Positions 9,435 through 17,426 of a stretch of DNA of 43,667 bases are shown one piece after another (position 1 is the first letter of the stretch; each line of letters opens with the position of its first letter). The DNA is taken from NCBI GenBank assembly GCA_018064475.1, contig JAGHVD010000050.1, positions 1-43,667 of the forward strand, given 5' to 3'. The translations under genes were made by a program, and so were the position numbers. Source of the DNA: Candidatus Scatonaster coprocaballi. Its GTDB lineage: Bacteria > Bacillota > Clostridia > Saccharofermentanales > Saccharofermentanaceae. The notes below the pieces were generated by a model. It saw only the letters and a program-made list of their open reading frames with translations. It was not told where the DNA came from and searched no databases.

Positions 9435-10451
9435 ATGGGACGAGGATTAGTTAAACGCGAAGGAAATAAGTTATCGATCTCCAAGCTCATCGTTCGTGTG
9501 GCTCTGGTTTTTAGTATTCTTGCTGCAATAACGATTGCTGTAATCGTTATGACGGCGACGACTGCCAACCGTATGATGAGTATTGAGAAGAAGCCGCTTG
9601 CGAATGTTCCTTCTAATATTCTGCCTAGTTACTCTGCGACCACATTTACCTCGGCGGATGAGCAGACGCTTCTTTCCGGTTGGTTCTTCAAGACAGATGA
9701 TCCTATCAGTACGATCATCGTCGTTCATGATACGCAGTCGAACCGTATGCCTTTCAGTGTTTCTATGGTTGAGATGATCAATGACTTTCTGAATATGCAT
9801 TACAATGTGTTCCTATTTGATCTCCGAAATTCCGGAGAGAGTGATGGTGCAATCTGTGGATACGGTTATCTTGAGTGGCAGGATGTGCTTGGTGCAATCA
9901 AGCATGTAAAGAAGATTTCTGTAACAAAGAATGTCATTCTGTACGGTATTGGTTCCGGTTGCAGTGCTTGTCTTCTTGCGATTGATAAGCTTCCACCGTC
10001 TTCGGATTCAGAAGTCCTAGAGAAATATAGTAAGAAGATCGTAGATCTGGGATTTGATGTGAATTATATAGTAGGATTGATTCTGGATTCTCCTGCCAAG
10101 AATTCAGACGACTACATCACACCTTTTGTTGAGAAGAATTCGAAATTTGCATTTGTAACGAAGTATTTCGTTCCTTATGCGATACGTGTATCGGCAGGTG
10201 AGGGCGGCAACTATAATCTTGCGACTCAGATTTCTCGTCTACCGATTCCTGTGTGCATTATCTATGGTGGTCGTGACACCTTTATTGGTGCGGAGAAGAT
10301 CGAACAGATCGTTACGGAAAGACAGAGATTGAACCCGAATACGACGATGTCCAAGATGTTTTCCGGTGCAGGATATGTGGAATCCTATCTGATTGATTCA
10401 GAAGGTTATCGGCAGATGCTACGATCGTATCTCGAGACATATTTTAAGTGA
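9435..10451 (+). CDS. Membrane-anchored alpha/beta hydrolase-like protein, catalytic residues altered
   Basis: 338 residues with an N-terminal membrane anchor (about residues 18-40, IVRVALVFSILAAITIAVIV) and an extracytoplasmic alpha/beta hydrolase fold. Fold landmarks are TIIVVHDTQ, NVFLFDLRNSGES and CIIYGGRDTFI with the acid-position Asp. The nucleophile elbow reads YGIGSGCSA, so the third residue of the usual G-x-S-x-G is Gly, and the usual catalytic His after the last strand is Tyr (SGAGYVESY). It may therefore be non-catalytic or use a shifted serine. AGGGGA precedes the ATG. It lies 13 bases upstream of tsaD. Substrate and role are unknown. Confidence 0.8.
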   Translation: MGRGLVKREGNKLSISKLIVRVALVFSILAAITIAVIVMTATTANRMMSIEKKPLANVPSNILPSYSATTFTSADEQTLLSGWFFKTDDPISTIIVVHDTQSNRMPFSVSMVEMINDFLNMHYNVFLFDLRNSGESDGAICGYGYLEWQDVLGAIKHVKKISVTKNVILYGIGSGCSACLLAIDKLPPSSDSEVLEKYSKKIVDLGFDVNYIVGLILDSPAKNSDDYITPFVEKNSKFAFVTKYFVPYAIRVSAGEGGNYNLATQISRLPIPVCIIYGGRDTFIGAEKIEQIVTERQRLNPNTTMSKMFSGAGYVESYLIDSEGYRQMLRSYLETYFK

Positions 10452-10464
10452 GGAGGCACGTCAT

Positions 10465-11487
10465 TTGGGCATTCTTACATTAGGAATTGAATCTTCTTGT
10501 GATGAGACCGCATGTGCAGTCATTGAGGATGGGCGAATCGTTCGGGCCAGCATGATTGCGTCGTCTGCGGATCTACAAAGCCAGTATGGCGGTGTTGTGC
10601 CTGAGCTTGCATCGCGCATGCACGTTGAGGCAATTGTGCCTTGTCTACAGGAGACAATGAGACAGGCAGACGTCAGTTATGATGATATTGATGCGGTCTG
10701 TGTAACCAAAGGACCTGGTCTGGTTGGTGCCTTATTGGTTGGTGTTTCTGCTGCGAAAGCAATCTGTGAAGTGAAGAAGAAGCCATTGGTTGGTGTGAAT
10801 CATATGGCTGGACATATCGCGGCGAATTATTTGACTGATCCAACTTGGGAACCGCCGTTTCTTTGTCTGGTTGTATCCGGCGGACATAGTGAGATACTTC
10901 TTGTGAAAGATTATGACGATCTTTCTTTGATCTGCGCCACACGCGATGATGCGGCTGGTGAAGCTTTTGACAAAATTGCACGTGTGATTGGACTTGGCTA
11001 TCCAGGTGGCCCGAAATTGGACCGAGAGAGCAAAAACGGAGACCCGCATGCGTTTTCTTTCCCTTCTCCGAGAATCGTGGATTCGCTCGATTTCTCGTTT
11101 AGTGGCATTAAGACCGCCGCCTTAAATACGATCAATCAGGTTCGCTCAAAGGGCGGAGAGATCAATGTAAGTGATTTTGCCGCTTCTTATCAAGAAGCCA
11201 TCTGCTCGATCTTGATCGATCGATTGAATCAAGCAATCAAGTTGACCGGTATGAAGAAGATCTGCTTGGCCGGTGGTGTTTCGGCGAATTCCTGCCTCAG
11301 AAAGAAGATTGAGGAATTGGCACATAAGACGCACGCCACGCTTTGTCTTCCGAAGATGTCGTATTGTACAGATAATGCTGCGATGATTGCTTCTGCCGGT
11401 TACTATGAGTTTATGCGTGGGGTGCGTGATGAACTTGATATGAATGCGTACCCGTCGTTGGATTGGAGTGAATCATATGGCAATTAA
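10465..11487 (+). CDS. tsaD: tRNA N6-adenosine threonylcarbamoyltransferase
   Basis: TsaD transfers the threonylcarbamoyl group from TC-AMP to A37 of ANN-decoding tRNAs, working with TsaB and TsaE, neither of which is in this window. The ASKHA-type fold is clear: LGIESSCDET at the start, GGVVPELASRMH, the metal-binding GVNHMAGH, LVVSGGHSE, and LAGGVSANSCLR and CTDNAAMIA near the end. The length of 340 is typical. The start is the TTG at 10465, with AGGAGG eight bases upstream; a longer frame opening inside the previous gene has no ribosome site. The 3' end overlaps smpB by 11 bases. Confidence 0.96.
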   Translation: MGILTLGIESSCDETACAVIEDGRIVRASMIASSADLQSQYGGVVPELASRMHVEAIVPCLQETMRQADVSYDDIDAVCVTKGPGLVGALLVGVSAAKAICEVKKKPLVGVNHMAGHIAANYLTDPTWEPPFLCLVVSGGHSEILLVKDYDDLSLICATRDDAAGEAFDKIARVIGLGYPGGPKLDRESKNGDPHAFSFPSPRIVDSLDFSFSGIKTAALNTINQVRSKGGEINVSDFAASYQEAICSILIDRLNQAIKLTGMKKICLAGGVSANSCLRKKIEELAHKTHATLCLPKMSYCTDNAAMIASAGYYEFMRGVRDELDMNAYPSLDWSESYGN

Positions 11488-11953
11488 GAAAGGTATTAAG
11501 GTCATTGCAGAGAATCGCAAGGCTTACCATGATTATTTTATAGATGAGAAGTTTGAAACGGGTATTGTGCTGTCTGGCACGGAGGTGAAGTCTCTACGTG
11601 CAGGGAAGGTGAATCTCAAAGACAGTTATGTACAGGTGAAGGAGGGTGAGATCTTCCTTATCGGTGTGCATATCAGTCCCTATGAACAAGGAAATCGTTT
11701 CAATCTGGACCCGATGCGTACTCGGAAACTTCTGATGCATAAGAGCGAGATCATTCGTCTGTATTCTACGGTCAAGCAGGATGGATTAACACTTGTACCA
11801 ACTCAGTGCTATTTCAAAGACGGTAAGGTCAAGTTCGAAATTGGTCTGGCAAGAGGTAAGAAGAATTTCGATAAACGTGATTCTGCTGCAGAGAAAACAG
11901 CGAAGCGTGATATCGATCGTGCCATGAAGACGCAAAGGAACAATGCCTACTAA
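11477..11953 (+). CDS. smpB: SsrA-binding protein SmpB
   Basis: SmpB binds tmRNA and delivers it to stalled ribosomes for trans-translation. The 158-residue length and motifs are typical: ENRKAYHDYFI, GIVLSGTEVKSLR, KDSYV, the SPYEQGNRFNLDP segment and a basic C-terminal tail. ATG 11477 has GGAGTG six bases upstream and overlaps the tsaD end. I see no tmRNA gene after it. Together with rqcH at 22943 the organism has two ribosome-rescue routes. Confidence 0.97.
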   Translation: MAIKKGIKVIAENRKAYHDYFIDEKFETGIVLSGTEVKSLRAGKVNLKDSYVQVKEGEIFLIGVHISPYEQGNRFNLDPMRTRKLLMHKSEIIRLYSTVKQDGLTLVPTQCYFKDGKVKFEIGLARGKKNFDKRDSAAEKTAKRDIDRAMKTQRNNAY

Positions 11954-11968
11954 ATTTTGTGTGATGTT

Positions 11969-11995
11969 TTGTAAATCGCATTCTTGTGGTATAGT
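11969..11995 (+). promoter_or_regulatory. Promoter of the VanZ-like gene
   Basis: The -10 TATAGT (11990-11995) is extended by TGG and has TTGTAA (11969-11974) 15 bases upstream. The short spacer is tolerable with an extended -10. It lies in the 73-base gap after smpB. Confidence 0.5.
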
Positions 11996-12026
11996 ATTTC
12001 TATACGTGTGAGGGGATAGGCATGAA

Positions 12027-12602
12027 ATGAGTCTGACGGAAACCAAGAGTAAGTCACTTCATCCTTTATATATAATGTTCGCTATCATCATGTGGATCTT
12101 GGTGATTGGATGGTTGGCTGTCATTTTTTCTTTGTCTTCGGAGACTGCTGAGGTCTCCAGTTCTCGTTCACTCGATGTTGTTCAGCAATTGAACGATCGT
12201 TTCCATATTGAGGTATCAGAACACTTTATACGCAAGTGTGCACACGTATTTGAGTATATTGTGCTCGCATCCTTGGCGTATATTGCGATGTTCGCTACCA
12301 ATCACATTGTTGTAAGAGAAGAATTGCCGGAGAGTAAGGCGATTGATCGTTTTAAGAGCGATAATGAGATCTATATTGCGGTCGCGCTTTGGATTACGGC
12401 TTTGTCAGCTGCGGCGGATGAGTATTATCAGATTTTCGTTTCCGGACGAGCTTCCAGTCTTTTCGATGTTTTCCTGGATCTTTCAGGCGCATTTGTTCTG
12501 ATGATGATTATTCGTGTCATTGCTTCAATCTGGGCTTTCCTGAAGAATAGAAAGCTATCGAATCATTTAGTGAATACAAATACTCAAACAAAGGAGGAGT
12601 AA
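12027..12602 (+). CDS. VanZ-like membrane protein
   Basis: 191 residues with about four hydrophobic segments (roughly 15-37, 72-90, 112-130 and 148-170). It shows the VanZ family pattern: a serine-rich SSETAEVSSS after the first segment, RKCAHVFEYIVLASL, and DEYYQIFVSGRASSLFDVFLDL. Named after a gene that modestly raises teicoplanin resistance; the family's biochemical role is unsettled, so resistance should not be inferred. An ATG at 12022 stops after two codons (ATGAAATGA) and overlaps the chosen ATG, giving a possible two-codon upstream frame. It is followed by a small unknown gene after 3 bases. Confidence 0.85.
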   Translation: MSLTETKSKSLHPLYIMFAIIMWILVIGWLAVIFSLSSETAEVSSSRSLDVVQQLNDRFHIEVSEHFIRKCAHVFEYIVLASLAYIAMFATNHIVVREELPESKAIDRFKSDNEIYIAVALWITALSAAADEYYQIFVSGRASSLFDVFLDLSGAFVLMMIIRVIASIWAFLKNRKLSNHLVNTNTQTKEE

Positions 12603-12605
12603 CCC

Positions 12606-12971
12606 ATGGGCATTTTCGATCGTAGAAAAGAACGCGACAAGGAGAAGAGTGAGTCACCAGAGTGGCTCCGTGCTTATGTTCCTTCCTACACATATCTTTC
12701 GGACAAGAATAGTAATCCTTATCCGGCATTCGTTTTGAACGAGGACATTTCGACGCGCCTTCTGAAGAAACCTCAGGAGGACTACGAGAACGTTGATAAC
12801 TTCAGGCTTGTTCTTGCAAGTTCGACAGAGAAGAAGATTATTGGTGAAGTTCCTTATGATAAGGCAATCAAGGTCCTTGAGAAGTTCCAGATCGATGAGA
12901 CGAAAGAGGAACTTCTCGTTCGCGCCATGACGAATGCTGAACTCAAGGAAGTAATTGAATTATGTAAGTAG
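12606..12971 (+). CDS. Small conserved-looking protein of unknown function
   Basis: A 121-residue soluble protein that I do not recognise. It has a charged N-terminus (MGIFDRRKERDKEK), no membrane segment and no cysteine except the penultimate Cys120. The middle (FRLVLASSTEKKIIGEVPYD) and the helical end (AMTNAELKEVIELCK) look folded. AAAGGAGG about eight bases before the ATG is strong, and the gene ends before a good terminator, so it is very likely real. Its spacing of 3 bases from the VanZ-like gene suggests co-transcription. Confidence 0.75.
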   Translation: MGIFDRRKERDKEKSESPEWLRAYVPSYTYLSDKNSNPYPAFVLNEDISTRLLKKPQEDYENVDNFRLVLASSTEKKIIGEVPYDKAIKVLEKFQIDETKEELLVRAMTNAELKEVIELCK

Positions 12972-13028
12972 AATTTATGTAATTCATTCGAACAGTTGTT
13001 GACTTGTTCATCGTAATCAGGAAATTTA

Positions 13029-13061
13029 AAAAGGGAGAACGCGTGATGTGTTCTCCCTTTT
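13029..13061. terminator. Bidirectional rho-independent terminator
   Basis: A perfect 12-base-pair stem, AAAAGGGAGAAC paired with GTTCTCCCTTTT, with a 9-base loop. The A-run and T-run at the stem ends serve both strands. It lies between the converging plus-strand unknown gene (ends 12971) and the minus-strand DUF3048 gene (ends 13086). Confidence 0.92.
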
Positions 13062-13085
13062 CGATTGCTGAATTTCAATATCAAC

Positions 13086-14282
13086 TTAAGCTGTATAGGT
13101 CATCTTGGAATAGTAGTCTTCATCAACAATACAGATATATGACTTTCCTGCATTGACTTGAATCTCTGCACCATTCTTGTCGAAGCACTTAATCTGATCA
13201 TTTGGCGTAGGCTTTGTCCATGTGATTTCTTCAATCTGACCATTGGAAACATAATAACCGGCGCCGCCCTCTTCCATATGGATATCCTTATGCTTCTCAG
13301 AAGAAGTATCGTTAGGACGTGTGTTGATTGGGCAATAGAGTACAAATACATTCGTAAAGTGAATCTGAACGTTGTTGTTGAGGTCGATCTGCGGTTTACC
13401 ATTGTACTGACTCTTGTAGTACACGTTCTCTTCTTTATTGTATTCGAAGAAAGCATCATCGTTCGTTGCAGAGAAGTAAACGTTCAATTCTGTGCAAGGC
13501 TCAGCATCGGTCATTTTTGCTGTACCGTCTTCAACGAAACGGAACAATTCAGGCATCGGTTGATTCAGATCAAAACCGTAGTCGTTGCAAGCCTTCAGAA
13601 GGAAGTCGCCACGTGAAACACCACAGTGTTCCTGTGAACGTTGGGTTTTCCAATCACTATCGTACCAGCAATACTTACTTTCTGGCACATCGTCAGCAGT
13701 ATGACCATGACCATAATCATAGATATGATTGTTGATATCGATCCAGTCAATGCCGATATTACGAACGTGTCCAGGAACTGCTGTCGTGTCAGAACCCCAA
13801 GAAACGAAGATGCATCCGGTTCCTGCACACATATCTACAGCACCAACACGGCCACTACGGAGGGATCCGAGTAACGGAATTCTGGAAACATCAGGGTATA
13901 CGGCGAGCATACGTGTCTGACCACCCTCTGTTTCATACTCGAAAATAACGGAAGCTTCACTTGTACCACGGGAAGGGTTAGCTACCTGACAGTTGTTGAC
14001 TGCAATGCCAATGCCACGTTTGCCTTCATTATCCTTGCTCATATCCATGACACCCGTCAACGGATTCACTACAAAATCACTGATTGGTTCTGTTGGTTCA
14101 GTCTCTGTGTTGGTCGGTATGGTATCAGGAATGGTGGTTTCTGCAGTAGTTTCTGTTACGGTTGTTTCTGTAGTAGTGCTATCGGAAGTAACCTCTTTCT
14201 TGTCGCTACATGCGCAAAGTGGCGCAGCCATCATCAAAAAAGTGGTAACAATTGAAGTTACCTTAATGAGTTTCTTATTCAT
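13086..14282 (-). CDS. DUF3048 (YerB-like) lipoprotein
   Basis: 398 residues with a lipoprotein signal peptide: MNKKLIK, a hydrophobic core, then a lipobox-like LCAC at about residues 23-26. A Thr/Glu-rich linker follows (residues about 35-65, ETTVTETTAETT) and then a DUF3048 domain (NPLTGVMDMS, KRGIGIAVNNCQ, EASVIFEYETEGGQTRM, LGSLRSGR). The family includes Bacillus YerB; its function is unknown and it probably acts on the outer face of the membrane. I chose the start 13 codons inside the longest frame because AAGGAG sits seven bases upstream and the signal peptide begins there. It is divergent from the LCP gene. Confidence 0.88.
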   Translation of the reverse strand: MNKKLIKVTSIVTTFLMMAAPLCACSDKKEVTSDSTTTETTVTETTAETTIPDTIPTNTETEPTEPISDFVVNPLTGVMDMSKDNEGKRGIGIAVNNCQVANPSRGTSEASVIFEYETEGGQTRMLAVYPDVSRIPLLGSLRSGRVGAVDMCAGTGCIFVSWGSDTTAVPGHVRNIGIDWIDINNHIYDYGHGHTADDVPESKYCWYDSDWKTQRSQEHCGVSRGDFLLKACNDYGFDLNQPMPELFRFVEDGTAKMTDAEPCTELNVYFSATNDDAFFEYNKEENVYYKSQYNGKPQIDLNNNVQIHFTNVFVLYCPINTRPNDTSSEKHKDIHMEEGGAGYYVSNGQIEEITWTKPTPNDQIKCFDKNGAEIQVNAGKSYICIVDEDYYSKMTYTA

Positions 14283-14311
14283 CTGAAATCTCCTTATGTT
14301 TAGATGACTAT

Positions 14312-14320
14312 ATTGTAACA
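14312..14320 (-). promoter_or_regulatory. Extended -10 of the DUF3048 gene
   Basis: On the minus strand this reads TGTTACAAT, 29 bases before the chosen ATG. There is no good -35. It lies back to back with the LCP promoter in the 120-base divergent gap. Confidence 0.4.
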
Positions 14321-14346
14321 TAACATATGAAATATATAGCGTGTCA

Positions 14347-14375
14347 TTGAAATGTAATACAAAATCGGGTAATAT
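14347..14375 (+). promoter_or_regulatory. Promoter of the LCP gene
   Basis: TTGAAA, a 17-base spacer and TAATAT. Transcription would start close to 14382, which rules out the GTG at 14379 as translation start and supports ATG 14403. Confidence 0.55.
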
Positions 14376-14402
14376 GGTGTGATGTTAAGGAAGGAAATGA
14401 AT

Positions 14403-15518
14403 ATGTCTACTAATACAATTGATTATAGTAATCAGGCTGCAAAGCAGACAAAGAAGCGTTCGAAGGGTAAACTATTTCTTCGTATCCTTTGCTATATTCT
14501 TGTTGGTGTGCTTGGCCTCGGTGGTGGTATTATACTTTACCTTTATAGAATATGGGGATCTGTTGGTTTTGTAAACACGCCATTTATTAATGACCGTGAT
14601 TATGAGACCATTGAGTTTGATAATCTGGATAATGTCGATCTGAACGATGGAGATATCAGTTCTTCTTGGCAAGAAGGTGGTCATACCAGAGTATATGTAA
14701 ATGAGAAATATCCGATTAAGAAAGTCGCTCAGAAGGATAGTAAAGTTGAGAATATTCTTGTATTTGGTATCGATTCTCGTGGTACGGATGATGTCCATTG
14801 CCGCGCAGACGCAATTCTGATCGTTACGATCGATGAACGTCATGACTGCTTGAAACTGACTTCACTTATGCGTGATACAGGCGTCAGTATCCAGGGGCGT
14901 TCCAATACTGATAAGTTGACTCATGCCTACGCATATGGTGGTATTGGTTTGTTGATCAATACAATCAATGAGAACTTCGAACTGGATATTCAGCGTTTTG
15001 TTATGCTCGACTTTGGTAGTTCTTCAGATGTAGTCGATCTTGTTGGTGGTGTTGAGATTGATGTTACGGCCGGTGAGGTACGCTATGCGAATAAGAATAT
15101 TGATGAAGAGAGCCGACTCCTTGGGGTGGAGCCGTGTTATCTGAGCCATGCCGGTAAGCAGACATTGAACGGTGTTCAAGCAACTTCTTGGGCAAGAATC
15201 CGTTACCTTGACTCTGATTATGTACGATCCGGAAGACAGAGAACGTTGGCTTTGGCCTTGATGAATAAAGTAGCTGGATTTGGCCGCTTGGAACAGGCTG
15301 CGCTGATTGAAGATTCAGCAGGAATGTTCGAGACCAATATGAATGCGGTGGACATGATGAGACTTGCCCTGAATGCAACCGGTGTTCTGGGTGAAGTGAA
15401 AGAATATCGCGCACCTGCAGATGGTATGTTCTATGTACAGGAAGATCCTTGGATCATGATTGTCGATTGGGATAAACAACTCAGCGATCTACATCAGTTT
15501 ATCTGGGAGGAATCCTAA
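14403..15518 (+). CDS. LytR-CpsA-Psr (LCP) family cell-wall polymer ligase
   Basis: LCP enzymes transfer teichoic acids or other glycopolymers from undecaprenyl-linked precursors to peptidoglycan outside the membrane. This 371-residue protein has a basic cytoplasmic tail, a membrane segment at about 24-48 and an LCP domain from about 117, with NILVFGIDSRG, RADAILIVTID, SLMRDTGV carrying the conserved Arg, DKLTHAYAYGG, and SWARIRYLDSDYVRSGRQR near 264. ATG 14403 has AAGGAAGG eight bases upstream. The next gene's ATG directly follows its TAA, so the two are co-translated. Divergence from a DUF3048 lipoprotein suggests an envelope module. Confidence 0.94.
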   Translation: MSTNTIDYSNQAAKQTKKRSKGKLFLRILCYILVGVLGLGGGIILYLYRIWGSVGFVNTPFINDRDYETIEFDNLDNVDLNDGDISSSWQEGGHTRVYVNEKYPIKKVAQKDSKVENILVFGIDSRGTDDVHCRADAILIVTIDERHDCLKLTSLMRDTGVSIQGRSNTDKLTHAYAYGGIGLLINTINENFELDIQRFVMLDFGSSSDVVDLVGGVEIDVTAGEVRYANKNIDEESRLLGVEPCYLSHAGKQTLNGVQATSWARIRYLDSDYVRSGRQRTLALALMNKVAGFGRLEQAALIEDSAGMFETNMNAVDMMRLALNATGVLGEVKEYRAPADGMFYVQEDPWIMIVDWDKQLSDLHQFIWEES

Positions 15519-17405
15519 ATGAGTAAGACAACAGCCGCAGTAGTATGCGAGACCAATCAAATTGCGAAGCATAACCAGGAGAATGTGTTCTTCCATGGTT
15601 TGTATCGTATACCTTCAGAATTCTCTTCGACCTATTTCAGATCTGCGAAGTCTACGACACCGATTCAGATTTTTGCTTGTTTCTCTGCACAAGGAGATGA
15701 TACGGTTGCAGCGATGACGCTTCAGGATGTTCTGAAGAAGATGCAAGAAATTGCTGAATCTACTCAGTTGAAGAGTGTTCTGGATTATGAGAGCTTCACT
15801 GATCAGGTTGTGAAGCAGTTAAATCAGACTGTATGTAATGCATCGATCAAGAATAATGGTGCATCGATTCGTGTTTCCATGTCTATGGTCATCATCGAGG
15901 GAGATACGCTTCGTGTCATGAATATCGGTAACACCCATATCTGGTTGTATCGTGGTGGTAAGTTGATCTCTTTGACAGAGAATCAGACTGTTGCACATCG
16001 ATATGTTCAGATGGGCGCAATTGATAAATCCCAGGAATCCACTCATGAGGGTTGCAATGAATTGACACAGTATCTGGGAAGATTTCCGCAGGATGGCGAA
16101 GTGATCCCAGATAAGAAAGTTCATCTAAAACTTCTGGATGGAGACGATATCTGTATCTTGGGTACCGGTCTTGATCAGGGTGTCTCGATTTCGAAACTTG
16201 GTGTGGTGATTGCTCGTCCGACGCAACCAGAAACCAAAGCCAAAGAGATGATTGAATGTGCGACTAGTAATGGCGTGCGTTATGGCTTGACCGCAACTGT
16301 CATTCATATTGACAGCACCTTGATTCTTCCTGGCGAAGCGAATATTGATTCGTCTGTGATGTCAAACGCGGTTGTGGCTACGCCGGCTGCTGTTCCACAT
16401 GCTGCTACCAATACTGCACCTGCGGCCAATACTGTTCCACAGAACCAAGCAACACAGGTTGCACCATCTGTGGCTGCTGTACAGGAAAGTATTGTGGATG
16501 AGCCTACGATTCAGTCCGAGCCACTTCGTTATCAGATGAATCAACAGAATCCACCTATGAATGATTCATTGGAATCAAACGATTATTCTGAGGATGACTT
16601 CGAAGATGATGGTCTTGAAACACCCGCGGAGAAACCGAAAAAACCGAAGAAAATGAATAAGACAGAGAAAAAAGAGAAGAAATCATCTGGTTGGAAGACA
16701 GTTTTGATTGGATTCATTATCTTCTTGATCTGCTTCGGAGTTGGATACGGTGGCATGTATGTGTTGTTCAACTTGGCTCATTGGACCGGAAAACTTGAAT
16801 CTACGACTACAACGACCGAAGAAGATGATCTCGAAGGTAAGGTCATGTATGTCTTGTTCGATGATACTGTACTATACGTCGAAGAATCATTGGATAGCCA
16901 GGCCATTGATACGCTGGCTCGCGGCGAAGCTGTAACGCTCCTTGCTACAAATGATACTTTTGCAAAAGTTCGTAAGGAGAATGGCCTCATGGGTTATGTT
17001 CCGGTTGAGATGATTGCAGATGAGGATCCGACACATGGAGAAGCAGATCCAAGTGAATTTGTTGATGTAACACCTGTTCCAACGGAGCGCATTCCAGATC
17101 CAACCAAAGCTCCGGAACCTACTGAGACAACGCCAGCTGAAACGACTACAGTTGAAACAACAACGTCTGAGACGACTGTTGAAACTACTACCGAATCTAC
17201 TTCAGAGAGTACGTCGGAGACGTCTGACACGACACCTTCCGAGACGACTCCTTCTGAGACGACGACTGAATCGACAACGGAGACAACGCCAGAGGAGACG
17301 ACTTCTTCTGAAACATCCGAAACAACAACGCCGGCTCCGGAAGAGACAACAACTCCTCCTGACGAAGGTGGTAACGATCAGGATCCAGGTGAACCGGGGA
17401 ATTAA
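15519..17405 (+). CDS. PP2C-like (probably inactive)-TM-SH3 protein with Thr/Glu tail
   Basis: 628 residues. Residues 1-270 have a PP2C-like layout (LRVMNIGNTHIWLYRGGK, LTENQTVAHRYVQMG, GDDICILGTGLDQG) but the metal-binding acids are gone: the usual VADGMGG reads CFSAQGD, GDSR reads GNTH, SDGL reads GTGL, and the final DNIT reads YGLT. A low-complexity and Lys-rich stretch leads to a membrane segment (about 394-417), then an SH3-type domain (about 439-500), then about 120 residues of ETT-rich repeats. Predicted topology is PP2C-like inside, SH3 and tail outside. It may be a pseudophosphatase sensor for the adjacent LCP system; that is inference. The start abuts the LCP stop and GGAGGA precedes it. 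Confidence 0.8.
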   Translation: MSKTTAAVVCETNQIAKHNQENVFFHGLYRIPSEFSSTYFRSAKSTTPIQIFACFSAQGDDTVAAMTLQDVLKKMQEIAESTQLKSVLDYESFTDQVVKQLNQTVCNASIKNNGASIRVSMSMVIIEGDTLRVMNIGNTHIWLYRGGKLISLTENQTVAHRYVQMGAIDKSQESTHEGCNELTQYLGRFPQDGEVIPDKKVHLKLLDGDDICILGTGLDQGVSISKLGVVIARPTQPETKAKEMIECATSNGVRYGLTATVIHIDSTLILPGEANIDSSVMSNAVVATPAAVPHAATNTAPAANTVPQNQATQVAPSVAAVQESIVDEPTIQSEPLRYQMNQQNPPMNDSLESNDYSEDDFEDDGLETPAEKPKKPKKMNKTEKKEKKSSGWKTVLIGFIIFLICFGVGYGGMYVLFNLAHWTGKLESTTTTTEEDDLEGKVMYVLFDDTVLYVEESLDSQAIDTLARGEAVTLLATNDTFAKVRKENGLMGYVPVEMIADEDPTHGEADPSEFVDVTPVPTERIPDPTKAPEPTETTPAETTTVETTTSETTVETTTESTSESTSETSDTTPSETTPSETTTESTTETTPEETTSSETSETTTPAPEETTTPPDEGGNDQDPGEPGN

Positions 17406-17426
17406 TCGAAGTCGAATAGTAGGGAA

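Noticed and set aside
11954-12026. Possible tmRNA gene next to smpB
   Set aside because: The gap is only 73 bases and holds a promoter; no tRNA-like ends or tag reading frame are visible.
12022-12030. Two-codon upstream frame (ATGAAATGA) as a regulatory leader peptide
   Set aside because: Too short to judge; it may be chance overlap with the VanZ-like start.
15168-15178. GAACGGTGTTC as a second SOS box
   Set aside because: The spacer is three bases instead of four and it lies inside the LCP coding sequence.
17150-17350. Repetitive ACGAC/GAGAC stretch as a DNA tandem repeat
   Set aside because: It is the codon-level consequence of the Glu-Thr-Thr-rich protein tail; units are irregular and synonymous codons vary.
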